Shown here piece after piece: positions 1 through 9,930 of a stretch of 64,000 nucleotides of DNA. The DNA comes from Lethocerus indicus (Eukaryota > Arthropoda > Insecta > Hemiptera > Belostomatidae), in assembly GCA_019843655.1 (NCBI GenBank), contig JACDQD010000006.1, positions 16,882,246 to 16,946,245 of the forward strand, read 5' to 3'. Under the pieces are notes generated by a model. It was not told the origin of the DNA, made no database searches, and saw nothing but the letters and a program-made list of their open reading frames with translations. The first letter of the stretch is position 1; each line of letters opens with the position of its first letter. The translations under genes were made by a program, and so were the position numbers.

Positions 1-170
1 AGGGATTTTCCAAAAACGTGCAGAAACCGACCGACGAGGTCCGCCGCTGGGTTTAATCAGTCGGTACCCCGTAAAATTTACATATTAATATCATTCTCGT
101 TGAACGGGAGCGAACAGCGGGAATGGGCCGGCGGGGATGTGGCCCCGATTGTGTCCATGCCTATCTCGAA

Positions 171-190
171 GACGACGACGACGACGACGA
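171..190. repeat. (GAC)n microsatellite
   Basis: A perfect GAC trinucleotide run of nearly seven copies inside a GC-rich island. No coding context supports an Asp, Arg or Thr tract. Confidence 0.9.
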
Positions 191-734
191 AGTACATTAG
201 CCGCCGAATGGGAAATGAGAGATCCGGGGCCCGAATTTCAAAGCGGGCATAAAGGAAATCTCCTCTCGAGTTAACATAACATGAACAAACAATATACAGT
301 CCGATTCCAGCCAGAGATCCTCCCTCCGGGCCCGACTGCCGCCAATGTAAAGCAGCATACTTACACTTATGCCCCGAAGGATCCACACGCCATTACCGCC
401 TCATTTAGAGGCGAATTTCGGAAGAATTTCGTTTTAAAAAAGCCAGTACTGGGTGGAAACTATTACAATAAATTGCACTTCTGACAATTAGTAAACTCCA
501 GATTCCCCTGTTACTGAAACATAAAATAATATTTAGGGTTTTGAAACTTTTAAAAGCATTTAAGCCTTAAACAAACATCTCATAATAGCATTATACTGCC
601 TGAACGTTTTGTCCATTGAAGTGGTTAAAATTACAAAACGACCTTCGTCAAATAATGACATGTAAAGTCGTTGAACAATATTTAAGTCCTACATTACGCG
701 CTTCATTTTTCCTGTGCGAATTTATCATAGGCCG

Positions 735-847
735 GGCGGGCTGAACACAGCGACAAACGTGTGCGGGTTGAGAGACATTAGCGGCCATTTGTTGAATTTT
801 GGACGTGCGCGACTGCTAGTGGCAACGCGTGATGAGTTCAGCCCGCC
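735..847. repeat. 12-bp perfect GC-rich inverted repeat, 89-bp spacer
   Basis: The left arm GGCGGGCTGAAC (735-746) is exactly complementary to GTTCAGCCCGCC (836-847). The whole structure sits in a GC-rich island with AT-rich flanks. The spacer shows no extended pairing that I could find, so this does not look like a microRNA precursor. It may be a remnant terminal inverted repeat or paired binding sites. Confidence 0.7.
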
Positions 848-3639
848 GCCCTTTTACGAGCTCGACAGACACCTTATCGCGCCCTTTATGGACCCAGAAC
901 CGGGACACCGACCGCCACAGAGTTATGGAGAAATTAAATGACCCGCCAGATAGCCCACTGAATATTTAACCTACACCGACCTTTTCAAAGTCCGTCCGCG
1001 AACCGTCAACATTGTTGCCCGGGACTAATCGTATATTTACTTAGCCTGAATTGATTTGAATGGTAGTCTAGTGTTGAAATTACCAGAAATGAGGAAGCGC
1101 AGAAAGTAATTGAGCACATTTGCAAATGCGTTCCACAATTGGTGACTTGGGCAACTGCTGTACAATTACTATACCCACATTGTTAAATATCATTATCGCC
1201 CGTTTCATAATAGAAGTGTAGTTACAGTAGCCAAAACTGTGACATCCGTATATTAATATAAATAAAAGTTATAATGATTAAGAAAAATATTGAAGTGTCT
1301 GAATCTTCTAGAAGAACTAGAAGCATTTCTCAAAAGGTCAGTAACATAACAAAAGAGTGCGAGATGGTGTCAACAGGATGGCCACTCGCCGGCCGCCAAA
1401 TAGAGCATATCCCATCTTATCGCGTTAGCCGCTTTAGTCGAAAAAGACACACACGCACACACTAGCTTTCTGGCCGGCTTTAATTGGGTCAGTTGGAACT
1501 CTTTCCTTTTATTGGCACGTACTGAGTACGACGCCTACGCATCCCCCCCCCCACCGCTCATCACGACCTTCTGTACAGTCCTTGCAAAAAGGGACGAGGA
1601 AGCGAACCGGCTAATTAACACCAGCAGTATGAATCCAATTTTATTTTCACACCCAGTCATTAGAAAATGGTGTCCCGACCCAAGTACCAGTGTATTTACA
1701 GAATGTCCTTTCAGGTAAATAATTTATAAGAATATGAAGCGTTGTTCTGAATTGTAACAGAAGTTATGTTATAGTTATAATATAACATGAGTGTCCAATG
1801 AGTGTTCTGTGGTTATTGAAGGGATTTGGAGGTCAGGAACTTGACTAAATTACACTAGAACTAAGACTTGTGGCGAATTACATTTTGCTAGTGGTTATGG
1901 TCCAATGTAGTAAGCGAAATCATTATCTATTGTATATTATTTGAGCAAAATTCTATAAAACATATTTTCTCCTCAATATTCCACAAACGACTCAGGGATT
2001 CGGTGTAAGCCGTTTTGTCAGTATCACTTATTGTGGCATTAAATTGAAAAATCAATTCTTGTTAGCCTCTTCGAATTCTATTACGAGAGACGTGAGTAAC
2101 AGCGGGCGATAAGGATAACGTTGCTTTTGGAAGCGATACGTGCCTATAACCGTATCCCATAAACATATCCACAGCACTAAATGTACACGGCTGATATGTT
2201 TTTATATGTTGAAATAATCTGCCCGCATCCTTTCTTATCGGTTGAAGTATGAAAATAGTTTTGAAAATCAGTAGATTAACAGAGTTATGTGGCTACGGTG
2301 CGTACGTGAATGTTAGAGATGTGAGCCGCTGAAAAAGGCCTCACAAATGAAACTGATCTCATTTTAAGGCTCAATTATAAACATGACCAGTGGGCAGGCC
2401 CACGCCCGACTACCTCAACATTTATTCATCACCCTTGCATCATCCTCTACTATAATTCTCTTAACAAAAATAGGTGCTTCCTCTTAAGCATAAACCTTCT
2501 TATGTCATTCGTAATAGACTGTTTATATCTCATTTAGAATCACTCGTTGGTATACGTCACTATTTAAGCATGAGTACAGGGGTAAAAAGGTAGAAAATAC
2601 AAACACTTACGAATAAAAAATAATTATATGCGATATATAGATAAATTTAAAAATTATTTTGTTCTTTTGATAATAGAGTCATGCTATAATTATATGTGCA
2701 CGTATGCGTTTTATAGATAAGTATAACTTTTCGTTGGCCACAAGTTAATTAGCATTTGAACTGAATTCATTTCGGGTGTAAATTTTGAAAATTCTCGAGG
2801 ATTTACTTTCGATTATTTGTTGCCTTTAGTTTTTTTTTAATCCTTGGTGGTCTTTGAACTCACGCCTGGATTAGAGTTATAAATTATTACAAGTGATGTT
2901 TAGCGCTTTAGATTATCCGTCATATAATCCCATCCGGTTCTATGACTTCATTAGACGATAGGACGAAAATTGGCGGCGGGTAGAGTTCAACACAGCGGAA
3001 TGGACGAATTAATGAATGAACGGTCGGTAGTAGAGTACAACCCAAGGCGGTCTTTCACTTCAACTGCCCCGAATTAAATAATCATACCTAACAGTCATGA
3101 CGTATCGTCATGATGAGAGGTCTGATTCTCATTCGGTTTCCCTTTCAGTATCCTCTTCTGAATACGTTTTACGAATCTTCGACTGAACGTTTTACGATAC
3201 CTGTTTTTTATCTTCAGATTTAATAAGTCTATTATTCTGAACCTTGTTTCTGTGCACTATATCTAATTGTTTTCGAAGAAGATTTTTGAATCGTATGTGG
3301 AAATTTAGTTGAGTGCATCTCCGCGCCACCCCGAGGGGTGCGTTAGCGTGCGGTGTTGAGTGCAATTTAAAATTGTATTTACATGGTTACAAAAGTTTTA
3401 AGTCATAATATAATAATAGTGTATTGTCTTGATGGGAGCGCGGAAAATAGTTCCATAATCTTTTAAATAATTTGCGACTATATTGTGATAGTCCGAGAAG
3501 ACAATTTTGATTTCTTAGAACCATCCTGTATACGTATTGTCTGCCGAATGAAATAAAGTATGAGCTGTGATGAATGTTTGTGTTTCAGGTAACTGGTATG
3601 ATGGTGATGTTGATGATGAGGCTGACTGATTGGCCGGGC

Positions 3640-3945
3640 ATGCGTTCTTCCTCGGAGTGAGAGTGGCCCACTGTGTTTGGTATTGGGGGCGGTGCATGTC
3701 TCAGTAGCACCTCGGTCGCCGAACGGCCCAAACCCGACAAAGCGACCCGGTAACGCCCGCGTTCATACCACGCGTATCTCTGTCCACTGATCTGTGTCCC
3801 TGTGATTGTGATAGTGCGCGTGACACGACTCCATTATCGCCGATAACAAGAAACATTATTTGATACGAGAATATACGCTCGAGAGAACGGAATTGAAAAC
3901 AAAATATTCCAGCAGATATTCGGAACGGGGGGGGGCCTCGTAACG
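3640..3945 (+). promoter_or_regulatory. Putative promoter / 5' UTR of the signal-peptide exon
   Basis: This GC-rich, CpG-containing segment lies directly upstream of the ATG at 3946 and contrasts with AT-rich DNA on both sides. A TCAGT word, the arthropod Inr core, occurs at 3701-3705, but no TATA box or DPE stands at the expected spacing. A run of nine G (3927-3935) ends ten bases before the ATG. The start of transcription cannot be fixed from sequence alone, and an upstream non-coding exon is equally possible. Confidence 0.25.
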
Positions 3946-3994
3946 ATGCGCACTCCGAACGTGTTCTTCGCGGTGGCGGCGTTCGCATTTCTTG
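3946..3994 (+). CDS. Candidate first coding exon: signal peptide of a secreted or membrane protein (partial)
   Basis: The sequence shows an ATG with A at -3, then codons for MRTPNVFFAVAAFAFL plus one base, then CTTG/GTGAGC, a good 5' splice site. The peptide has a short basic n-region (MRTP) followed by an uninterrupted hydrophobic core, as in a signal peptide. The exon is 49 nt, so the intron is phase 1. Phase-1 introns right after a signal peptide are typical of immunoglobulin-superfamily and other extracellular modular proteins, whose insect genes often have very long first introns; that link is inference. Reading through the donor gives no longer open frame. No following exon was identified, so the product cannot be named. 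The alternative is a chance hydrophobic frame beside a chance donor. Confidence 0.4.
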
Positions 3995-6119
3995 GTGAGC
4001 ATACAGGATTAATCATTCCGCAATTTGACAATTATTTATGTTAACATGAACCAGCCAAGTCGTTTATTGAGTTAATTTAAAACAATAACAAGAATCAGTG
4101 TTCACAAACATTAAATCACTGCATTCTAAACTGACAAATGTGTAATTTGGCTTAGTTCATTCATTAAACTTTAGATATACTCAGAAAATTAGTTCCTACA
4201 TTTCTTGTTCCGAACTGTACATGACAGTTATTAAAATTTGTCTTTAACCTTGAATTAATAAAGTTTGCGTTTAAAACTTTTTGGCAATGTCATTTGTATT
4301 AATCTACGTTAAGAGCTAAGAAAATTCTACTCTGTTTTACGTAAATTCTCTGGTGGATTTAATTATATCTAATTGACAAATACACCTGCTTTTTAAATCA
4401 TTAAAACAATAAGTGATATGTATTATTATTTTTATGAATCGAGTAGATCATCGATGGATAACATAATGGAATAACTTACTGCATTCTATTAGACTTAATT
4501 TTTGAACTCATGCCTGTTTATGATCAAGTAACATAAGGGTTGTAACTAGAAATGGTTTTAAATGATTTATGGAATGGAATTACTTAATCATAGATACTGG
4601 ATATTTATTATACATTTTTTAAATATATTACATTATGATAACTTTAACTATGAGAAATTTATAAAAATCCGAAACTATAGTATTCGGAAAATTTACATCG
4701 ATCACGGTTTTATTACGATTGAATTCCTGGGGTGCAGTTTATTAATGGTTGACAATCTTAGACCGCTTAATTTTTCTGCGGAACAAATCTGTCCTTAGAA
4801 ATGACATTGATCTCACTAATTATAAAGGCTTCGCATCATTGTAGATAAGGACATCATTCGTCAACGATAACGGCAAATAAATTTCGCTAAGTATTTATTC
4901 TTATCGTATTTCAGTCCGTTTGGACTTCTATTTCTGAAAGGGTTGCAGCACCGATGTTAGATATTCTCCGTATTTAGTTCGGGAAATGTATAATTGACTG
5001 GTGCCATTGGACTCGGAACCCATGAATGGAAGCCAGTTCAATCTGGCTTCCGATGCCTCGGGGTACACATACACAGATTGTTTACTTAAACAATCCCAGC
5101 GGTGTTCAGCATTTGCCTTGGGGTTATCCTGATCACCGCTTGATGTTGGTTTATGTAATTATATCATTACATTACAATCAGTTCAAAGGTAATTATCGTT
5201 TCCTTAGTTTTATTATAGATTGAGTAATCTGATTATAGTTCTCAGTGTACTGCAAATAGACGGAAAAGAATTCGGCACTTATAAAGACTGGTTCATTTGA
5301 ATAGCTGTCCTACAAGGAACAGCGCCAAGAGACATCTCTGAACGATCCAATTATTGCATTCTAGACAGTAGCATTCCGACTGTAATATTGTAATATTGTT
5401 ACACGACTACTTGGTTCTATGCTTGAACATAATGAAAATGTAATTTACCATCGAGTGAATACAATTTAGAACGAAATGCTGTACACAAATGGAGCTGACT
5501 TCACACGGTCTTCCTTCAATTACAGATAGCCCCAAGTCGACTTGTATTTAGAAGGCTGTCACGTCTTCCTAGTCACGTTGCCCTATTAACGTGCTACCCC
5601 CGCCAAGGCTAATTGTTTTATACATGATTGTTAAACGCATGCTAACCTTATGAAGTTTTTGATACCCCTTCTATTGGAAAAGTTATCTATAGTCATTAAT
5701 ATTTGAGTCAGAACCACGGATTATATTTTATACGCACTGAGTCACCAATTTCAAGATGCAAAAATAATCTTCTGCTGTGATCGTAGTTTATTTATGCCAT
5801 CTGCATTAGAAAATGAAGAGAACAGTGATAATAGTGACAAATAGTGGGAAGTATTAGTATTACCAGTTTATTAGGCGTCAAAGAGACGGAAATTGACACA
5901 TCCGCTGCAGGGGACCTTTGTGAGTTTCTGATAAACAGCAGTTTCTTTCACGTGCAGACTTGTAAAAGAATGATGAAGACCTTGAGGAATACGGAAAGGA
6001 GATCGATGAATGGATGGGTGATCCATTAGATAGGTTCCCGGAGAACCCCACTGGAAAATTAGATTAGCTAATGCTTAGAAAATTCATTTGTACGAACGAG
6101 TAATTTCTCAACATAGTTT
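3995..6119. other. AT-rich intron-like DNA
   Basis: If the exon ending at 3994 is real, this is the beginning of its first intron. The sequence is strongly AT-rich with frequent stops in all frames. The only notable structure is a run of three stem-loops at 5028-5140. No exon, RNA gene or mobile element was recognised. Confidence 0.6.
5028..5140. other. Cluster of three consecutive hairpins
   Basis: Three stem-loops follow each other within 113 bp. Stem 1 is GGAAGCCAG (5028-5036) with CTGGCTTCC (5043-5051), perfect, 6-nt loop. Stem 2 is GATTGTTTA (5076-5084) with TAAACAATC (5087-5095), perfect, 2-nt spacer. Stem 3 is AGCGGTGTTCA (5098-5108) with TGATCACCGCT (5130-5140), one mismatch. It does not match tRNA, snRNA or histone stem-loop layouts that I know. 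Confidence 0.65.
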
Positions 6120-6192
6120 TTTCGATCTGCTTTCACCTCTCGCTGGTATTGTCTTTTGTTAGACCGGTTTCGGCAACTCGCCATCTTCAATA
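6120..6192 (+). mobile_element. Foldback/MITE family copy 1, single degenerate arm
   Basis: This is one terminal arm of the dispersed foldback family seen complete at 9330-9601. It shares the words CTCTCGCTGGT, TCTTTTG, TAGACCGGTTTCGGC and TCGCCATCTTCA. No complementary arm follows, and the sequence diverges after the CATCTTCAATA region. It is a solo or truncated, diverged copy with no coding capacity. Confidence 0.75.
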
Positions 6193-9100
6193 CCTCTTTT
6201 TTTGTAGGGTGTAGTTTTCAGAACATCCTTAAGATTACTTCTATGTAATTTTCATAAAAATTATCTAAAGAATATGAAGCTATAGCTCCATGTTCATTTT
6301 CAAATGCAGCTTGAAATTCATTCAACATTTTTGAAAATATGATTTAATTTAATGTTTTCCTCCCATCTTATAAAACAAGGATTTAAAAAAAATAAAAAAT
6401 TTATTGAGACATTAAAAACATAATTTAAATGTTCTAAATATCACAGATTGTTTCATCTAAGTAAGGAGATTCATAACTCTTTTACAAATAAATTGCTTAC
6501 AAAATATTATATTTATTCTCGTAAAGTCTAATAAAGGCTTCGCTCTTTGCAATGCGGTTTACAATTTCAATATGCAATATATCCTCGTTTGGAGCCAATC
6601 CGAGCTTGAAATGGCTGGGCGATTCCCTTATATCTGAGTTTACTATATCGAATCGCGAAATAGCAGGGTCATTAACCCGGTTTTTCGATTCCGGGGAATC
6701 GAAATATGAGGCAAGTTTATTATTAAAGGAAGCTTTCAGGTGCACAGACTGGGCTGGATGGCGGCGGCAGTTAACTGAAATAGATAGCGAGCATAGAGGT
6801 TAAACCGGGAGCCCATTAATATACTAAGGGAGCTATCCGACCGTTAATTAGCACCCACAACTGCGGGGCTCCCAATGGAAATCGGATGTCTTACCGAACA
6901 GTAGTCCGGCCTCTTATACAGTTCCTGATTTTCTTATCTCTAATTGCTTACAGCCATTTGCATCCTACAGCAATACAAGCATCGGGAGGGAACACTGCGA
7001 ACTGAAATTCGGAATAGTCCGTTCCAGGTTCTGACTGTTTTGGATGTTGTTATTGTTCAGAGAAAAAAACGATAGCAAACATTCATTATTTTCCATTATA
7101 GAGCACTCATACTCATACGTGAAATTTCATGATTCATTTTTTCATGTTTAATTGGTTTCAATATTGTAATTTGTGCTTGGATGACTCCGCAGAAATGTAT
7201 ACAGTCACACGTGAATTTACGCGTCATTGTTTCGTTTCATTACCATCCCGAATTGTATTCGGATGGCAATAAGTTGAGCGGTTTACGGATGTCGGCTTCT
7301 GTGTAGCATCTTGTCAGCACACTGTCAGTTCCCGGCACCCGTCTTGCCAGTATGATATTGCCTGCTGAAACCAATAGGACAGGACAGGGACAAGTTTGCC
7401 GGTGGAAGTCTGATCAAACTTGCCAATAAATATCCGCCTATAGGGTACATAATATCGCATCGGGGCTTCATCGGCCTTCGTGTTTAGAAATTCCGCAAAT
7501 CTGCAGGAGGATCGTAAAATAAGCTCAGTTATTGGATCAACGTTTTATCTCGAAGTTTCCCTTTCCGAAAATCAAGGTATGGATATGTTTCATATTTGTT
7601 TTACTGGACTCGGCCTACCGGGCACGTAAAACCATAGCCACGCGTAATGGCTCTCTGTTTTCAGAGTCAAACTGGTTAAGAACACATCAAAGGGCTTTAT
7701 ATTACGCAGCATAATGGAACAAAAGCAAAACTATTTCGAATCCAATTTCGAGGCATTGAATGCCCATTGGCACCAATTGGTGTTGCTTCCGTATGACGTC
7801 AGAATAAATGTTTTTTACTACTCTTTTTCTTTAAACGGAAATTTTTTCGTATTCTAGAAGGATTAAAAGGTAATTTTCATCATCTATTGCGCACATCTTA
7901 GCGTCTTAGTGTCATATTGTCTATATTGGCATTATTAATTTCTATTTTTAAGCTGTTGAAGTAATTTATAAGTCTGTCCTATTTAATACTTCTGAGGGCT
8001 TCTGGAATAGAACATCGAAAAATGAAACAGAAAAATGTAATATTTCCGAAGGGGGAAAGTTTTAAAGAAGTACTCACAGAACACTGTAACGTTTCCATGT
8101 ATTCGTTTGTTAGTCTCGTTAGTGCGGGACGAGTAAACGGTTGAATAAGGTCACTCTCCGGGTGAAACCCTGAAGCGGTCTCCTACAGTGGAAGTAGGGA
8201 CAGAGGCACTTCTTTGAGCTCTCCTCCGTGAATAACTTTATGAATAATGAAACGGACAATAAAGGGCTCGTTAATATCGCCGTTTCAGTTCTCTCATTTC
8301 TTTTTTAATCCCTTTTTTCTTATTTTAATATTTCTGGGCAAGCTGGAAATTATCGCCCGATAGCTTGTCGGCGGGGTCAGGTCTCTAAGCTGGGCTTTAT
8401 CGACTTTCGGCTCCGCTATTATGAAAGGGAAAACCCGACAAAGGCGAATTCGGTAGGTGGGTCGACAATGCTCGTTCGACCCCACCCAAAAGAGATAATG
8501 AGTTTACTATATTTAAACTGCTCCTTATCGTGTTGTCCTCGTAAATAATATTTTTGATTTTTTTTGTAAGGAATAAGACACTTATTCAGTAAATAAGAGC
8601 TGAAAGAAAAAGAAGAAAACATGGAACTGAATGAAGAACATTGAGCTTATATTTTCACGAAAATGTTGCAAGTTTTAAGCGAAGATATTATATGTATAAT
8701 TGTTTAGTTAACAATTCTGCACCATCTATTTAATCAAGTATAGTATAAAAACTCCGGTGTTTGATTACATTGAGTCTACATGAATAGTCATGGATGGTTT
8801 GATTCTCGTTCTCATTTCGCTCATATAGGGCTACGTGGGATAATTTCCGGTGTTTACCATGCTCAGCACAATTCTGTCGGTAGTGGGGTACTCAGGTATG
8901 TAGGCTACGTGTGGGGGGACTTCCCGTCAGCACCATTCACTTACTCTCAGTAAGCGATTTTCCGCCTCCTTCCGCTTTTATCGTATTACAAGTTTTTCTT
9001 CCGGCCTAACGAGACGGTGGAGGCACTAGAAATATACGTGGAGAAAATCTCATCGAATTTCCCAATATAATTAATTCAAATCTGATATTTTTTGTCTCCG

Positions 9101-9329
9101 TGAGTCCTCTATTTCATGGCACTCAATTCTTATTAGGGAGCAATTGAAGTCTACAGAATCTTTGCGGTTATTCGTGATCAACTTATTGATTCACATTCAC
9201 ATTTCATAGTTTTAGGTACGCGTGCGACAATTGGACCCGGGTAATAGAAGGACCACAATTAAACATCTGAGAATTATATCATGAGCGATAATGTACCAAA
9301 TATCTACACAATTCGTTTAATATACCATG
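6193..9329. other. Non-coding stretch between foldback copies 1 and 2
   Basis: No gene is supported. A GC-balanced island at about 6590-6910 contains TTAATTAGC and several CGG words; others lie near 8090-8210 and 8890-9030. Nested palindromes occur at 7742-7782. The open frames are short and overlap on both strands. A promoter-distal regulatory role is possible but is only inferred from composition. Confidence 0.55.
7742..7782. repeat. Nested and adjacent short palindromes
   Basis: CCAAT (7742-7746) and ATTGG (7766-7770) enclose the near-perfect palindrome GGCATTGAATGCC (7752-7764). The perfect 12-bp palindrome CACCAATTGGTG (7771-7782) follows at once. The CCAAT core is therefore repeated in both orientations within 41 bp. 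Confidence 0.7.
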
Positions 9330-9601
9330 TTTTGTGGTCTGCGAGAGGTTGGAATACCGTAGGTTAGTAGTGTTTCTGTCTCCTCTCACTGGTTTGGTCT
9401 TTTGCTAGACCGGTTTCGGCTGCTCGCCATCTTCAGTAGCGTTGTTAGTCACTGTTGGCACTGTGGTGAAGTAACAGTGTACATAGTACACTATAGCGGA
9501 CTAACACCGCTACTGAAGATGGCGAGCAGCCGAAACCGGTCTAGCAAAAGACCAAACCAGCGAGAGGAGACAGAAACACCACGAACCTACGGTCTACAAA
9601 A
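9330..9601. mobile_element. Foldback/MITE family copy 2, complete with both arms
   Basis: This is a non-autonomous element made of two long inverted arms. The left arm (9330-9450) runs from TTTTGTGGTCTGCGAG through TAGACCGGTTTCGGC and CATCTTCAGTAGCG to GTTAGTC. The right arm (9499-9601) is its reverse complement with few mismatches, except for a roughly 16-bp block near the left end that the right end lacks. The central 48 bp includes a small AGTGTA/TACACT hairpin. There is no open frame for a transposase. A target-site duplication is not obvious, so the exact ends are uncertain by a few bases. An RNA read through it would form a roughly 100-bp hairpin. Confidence 0.88.
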
Positions 9602-9886
9602 TTCGTTCGTTCCGAAAAAACAAATAAATTTCGAAAAGACCTTGTAGCCGAAAGGGAAAAAGCGCCAATTGCATTCTGCGGATTAGAAGAATAATTTCTG
9701 TTCGTCCTCATTCCTGGTTCAGTACGTCCGTCGGTAATTGTGACTAAATACAGGCGGCGGTCACCGGTGGGCCTCGTTTAGCACTTCATTGTCCCGTCAT
9801 TCGGACCAATTGGTGCGGCGGCGGCCGCAGGCCACCCAACACCGTCCCATAGTGCTCGATAAACACTCAGAATCCAGTCAGAATCG

Positions 9887-9930
9887 ACCGACTGCAAATC
9901 GGTCCCGATCGAGACCGATCTACAGTCAGT
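9887..9930 (-). other. Imperfect hairpin, better paired on the minus strand
   Basis: The arms 9887-9904 and 9913-9930 match at 15 of 18 positions around an 8-nt loop. All three differences are transitions that give C-A or A-C mismatches in plus-strand RNA but G-U wobbles in minus-strand RNA. A minus-strand transcript could therefore form an uninterrupted 18-bp stem. The stem is shorter than a usual animal microRNA precursor. Confidence 0.55.

Larger units (their letters stand above)
1..3639. other. Non-coding stretch left of the putative first exon
   Basis: No gene is supported here. AT-rich DNA alternates with GC-balanced islands near 120-250, 714-950 and 1380-1700. Open frames are short, overlap on both strands and show no recognisable protein. 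It holds a GAC microsatellite (171-190) and a 12-bp GC-rich inverted repeat (735-847). A short inverted repeat (ATGTTATA / TATAACAT) lies near 1770-1790. The stretch could be 5' flanking or upstream intronic DNA of the gene beginning at 3946. Confidence 0.6.
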
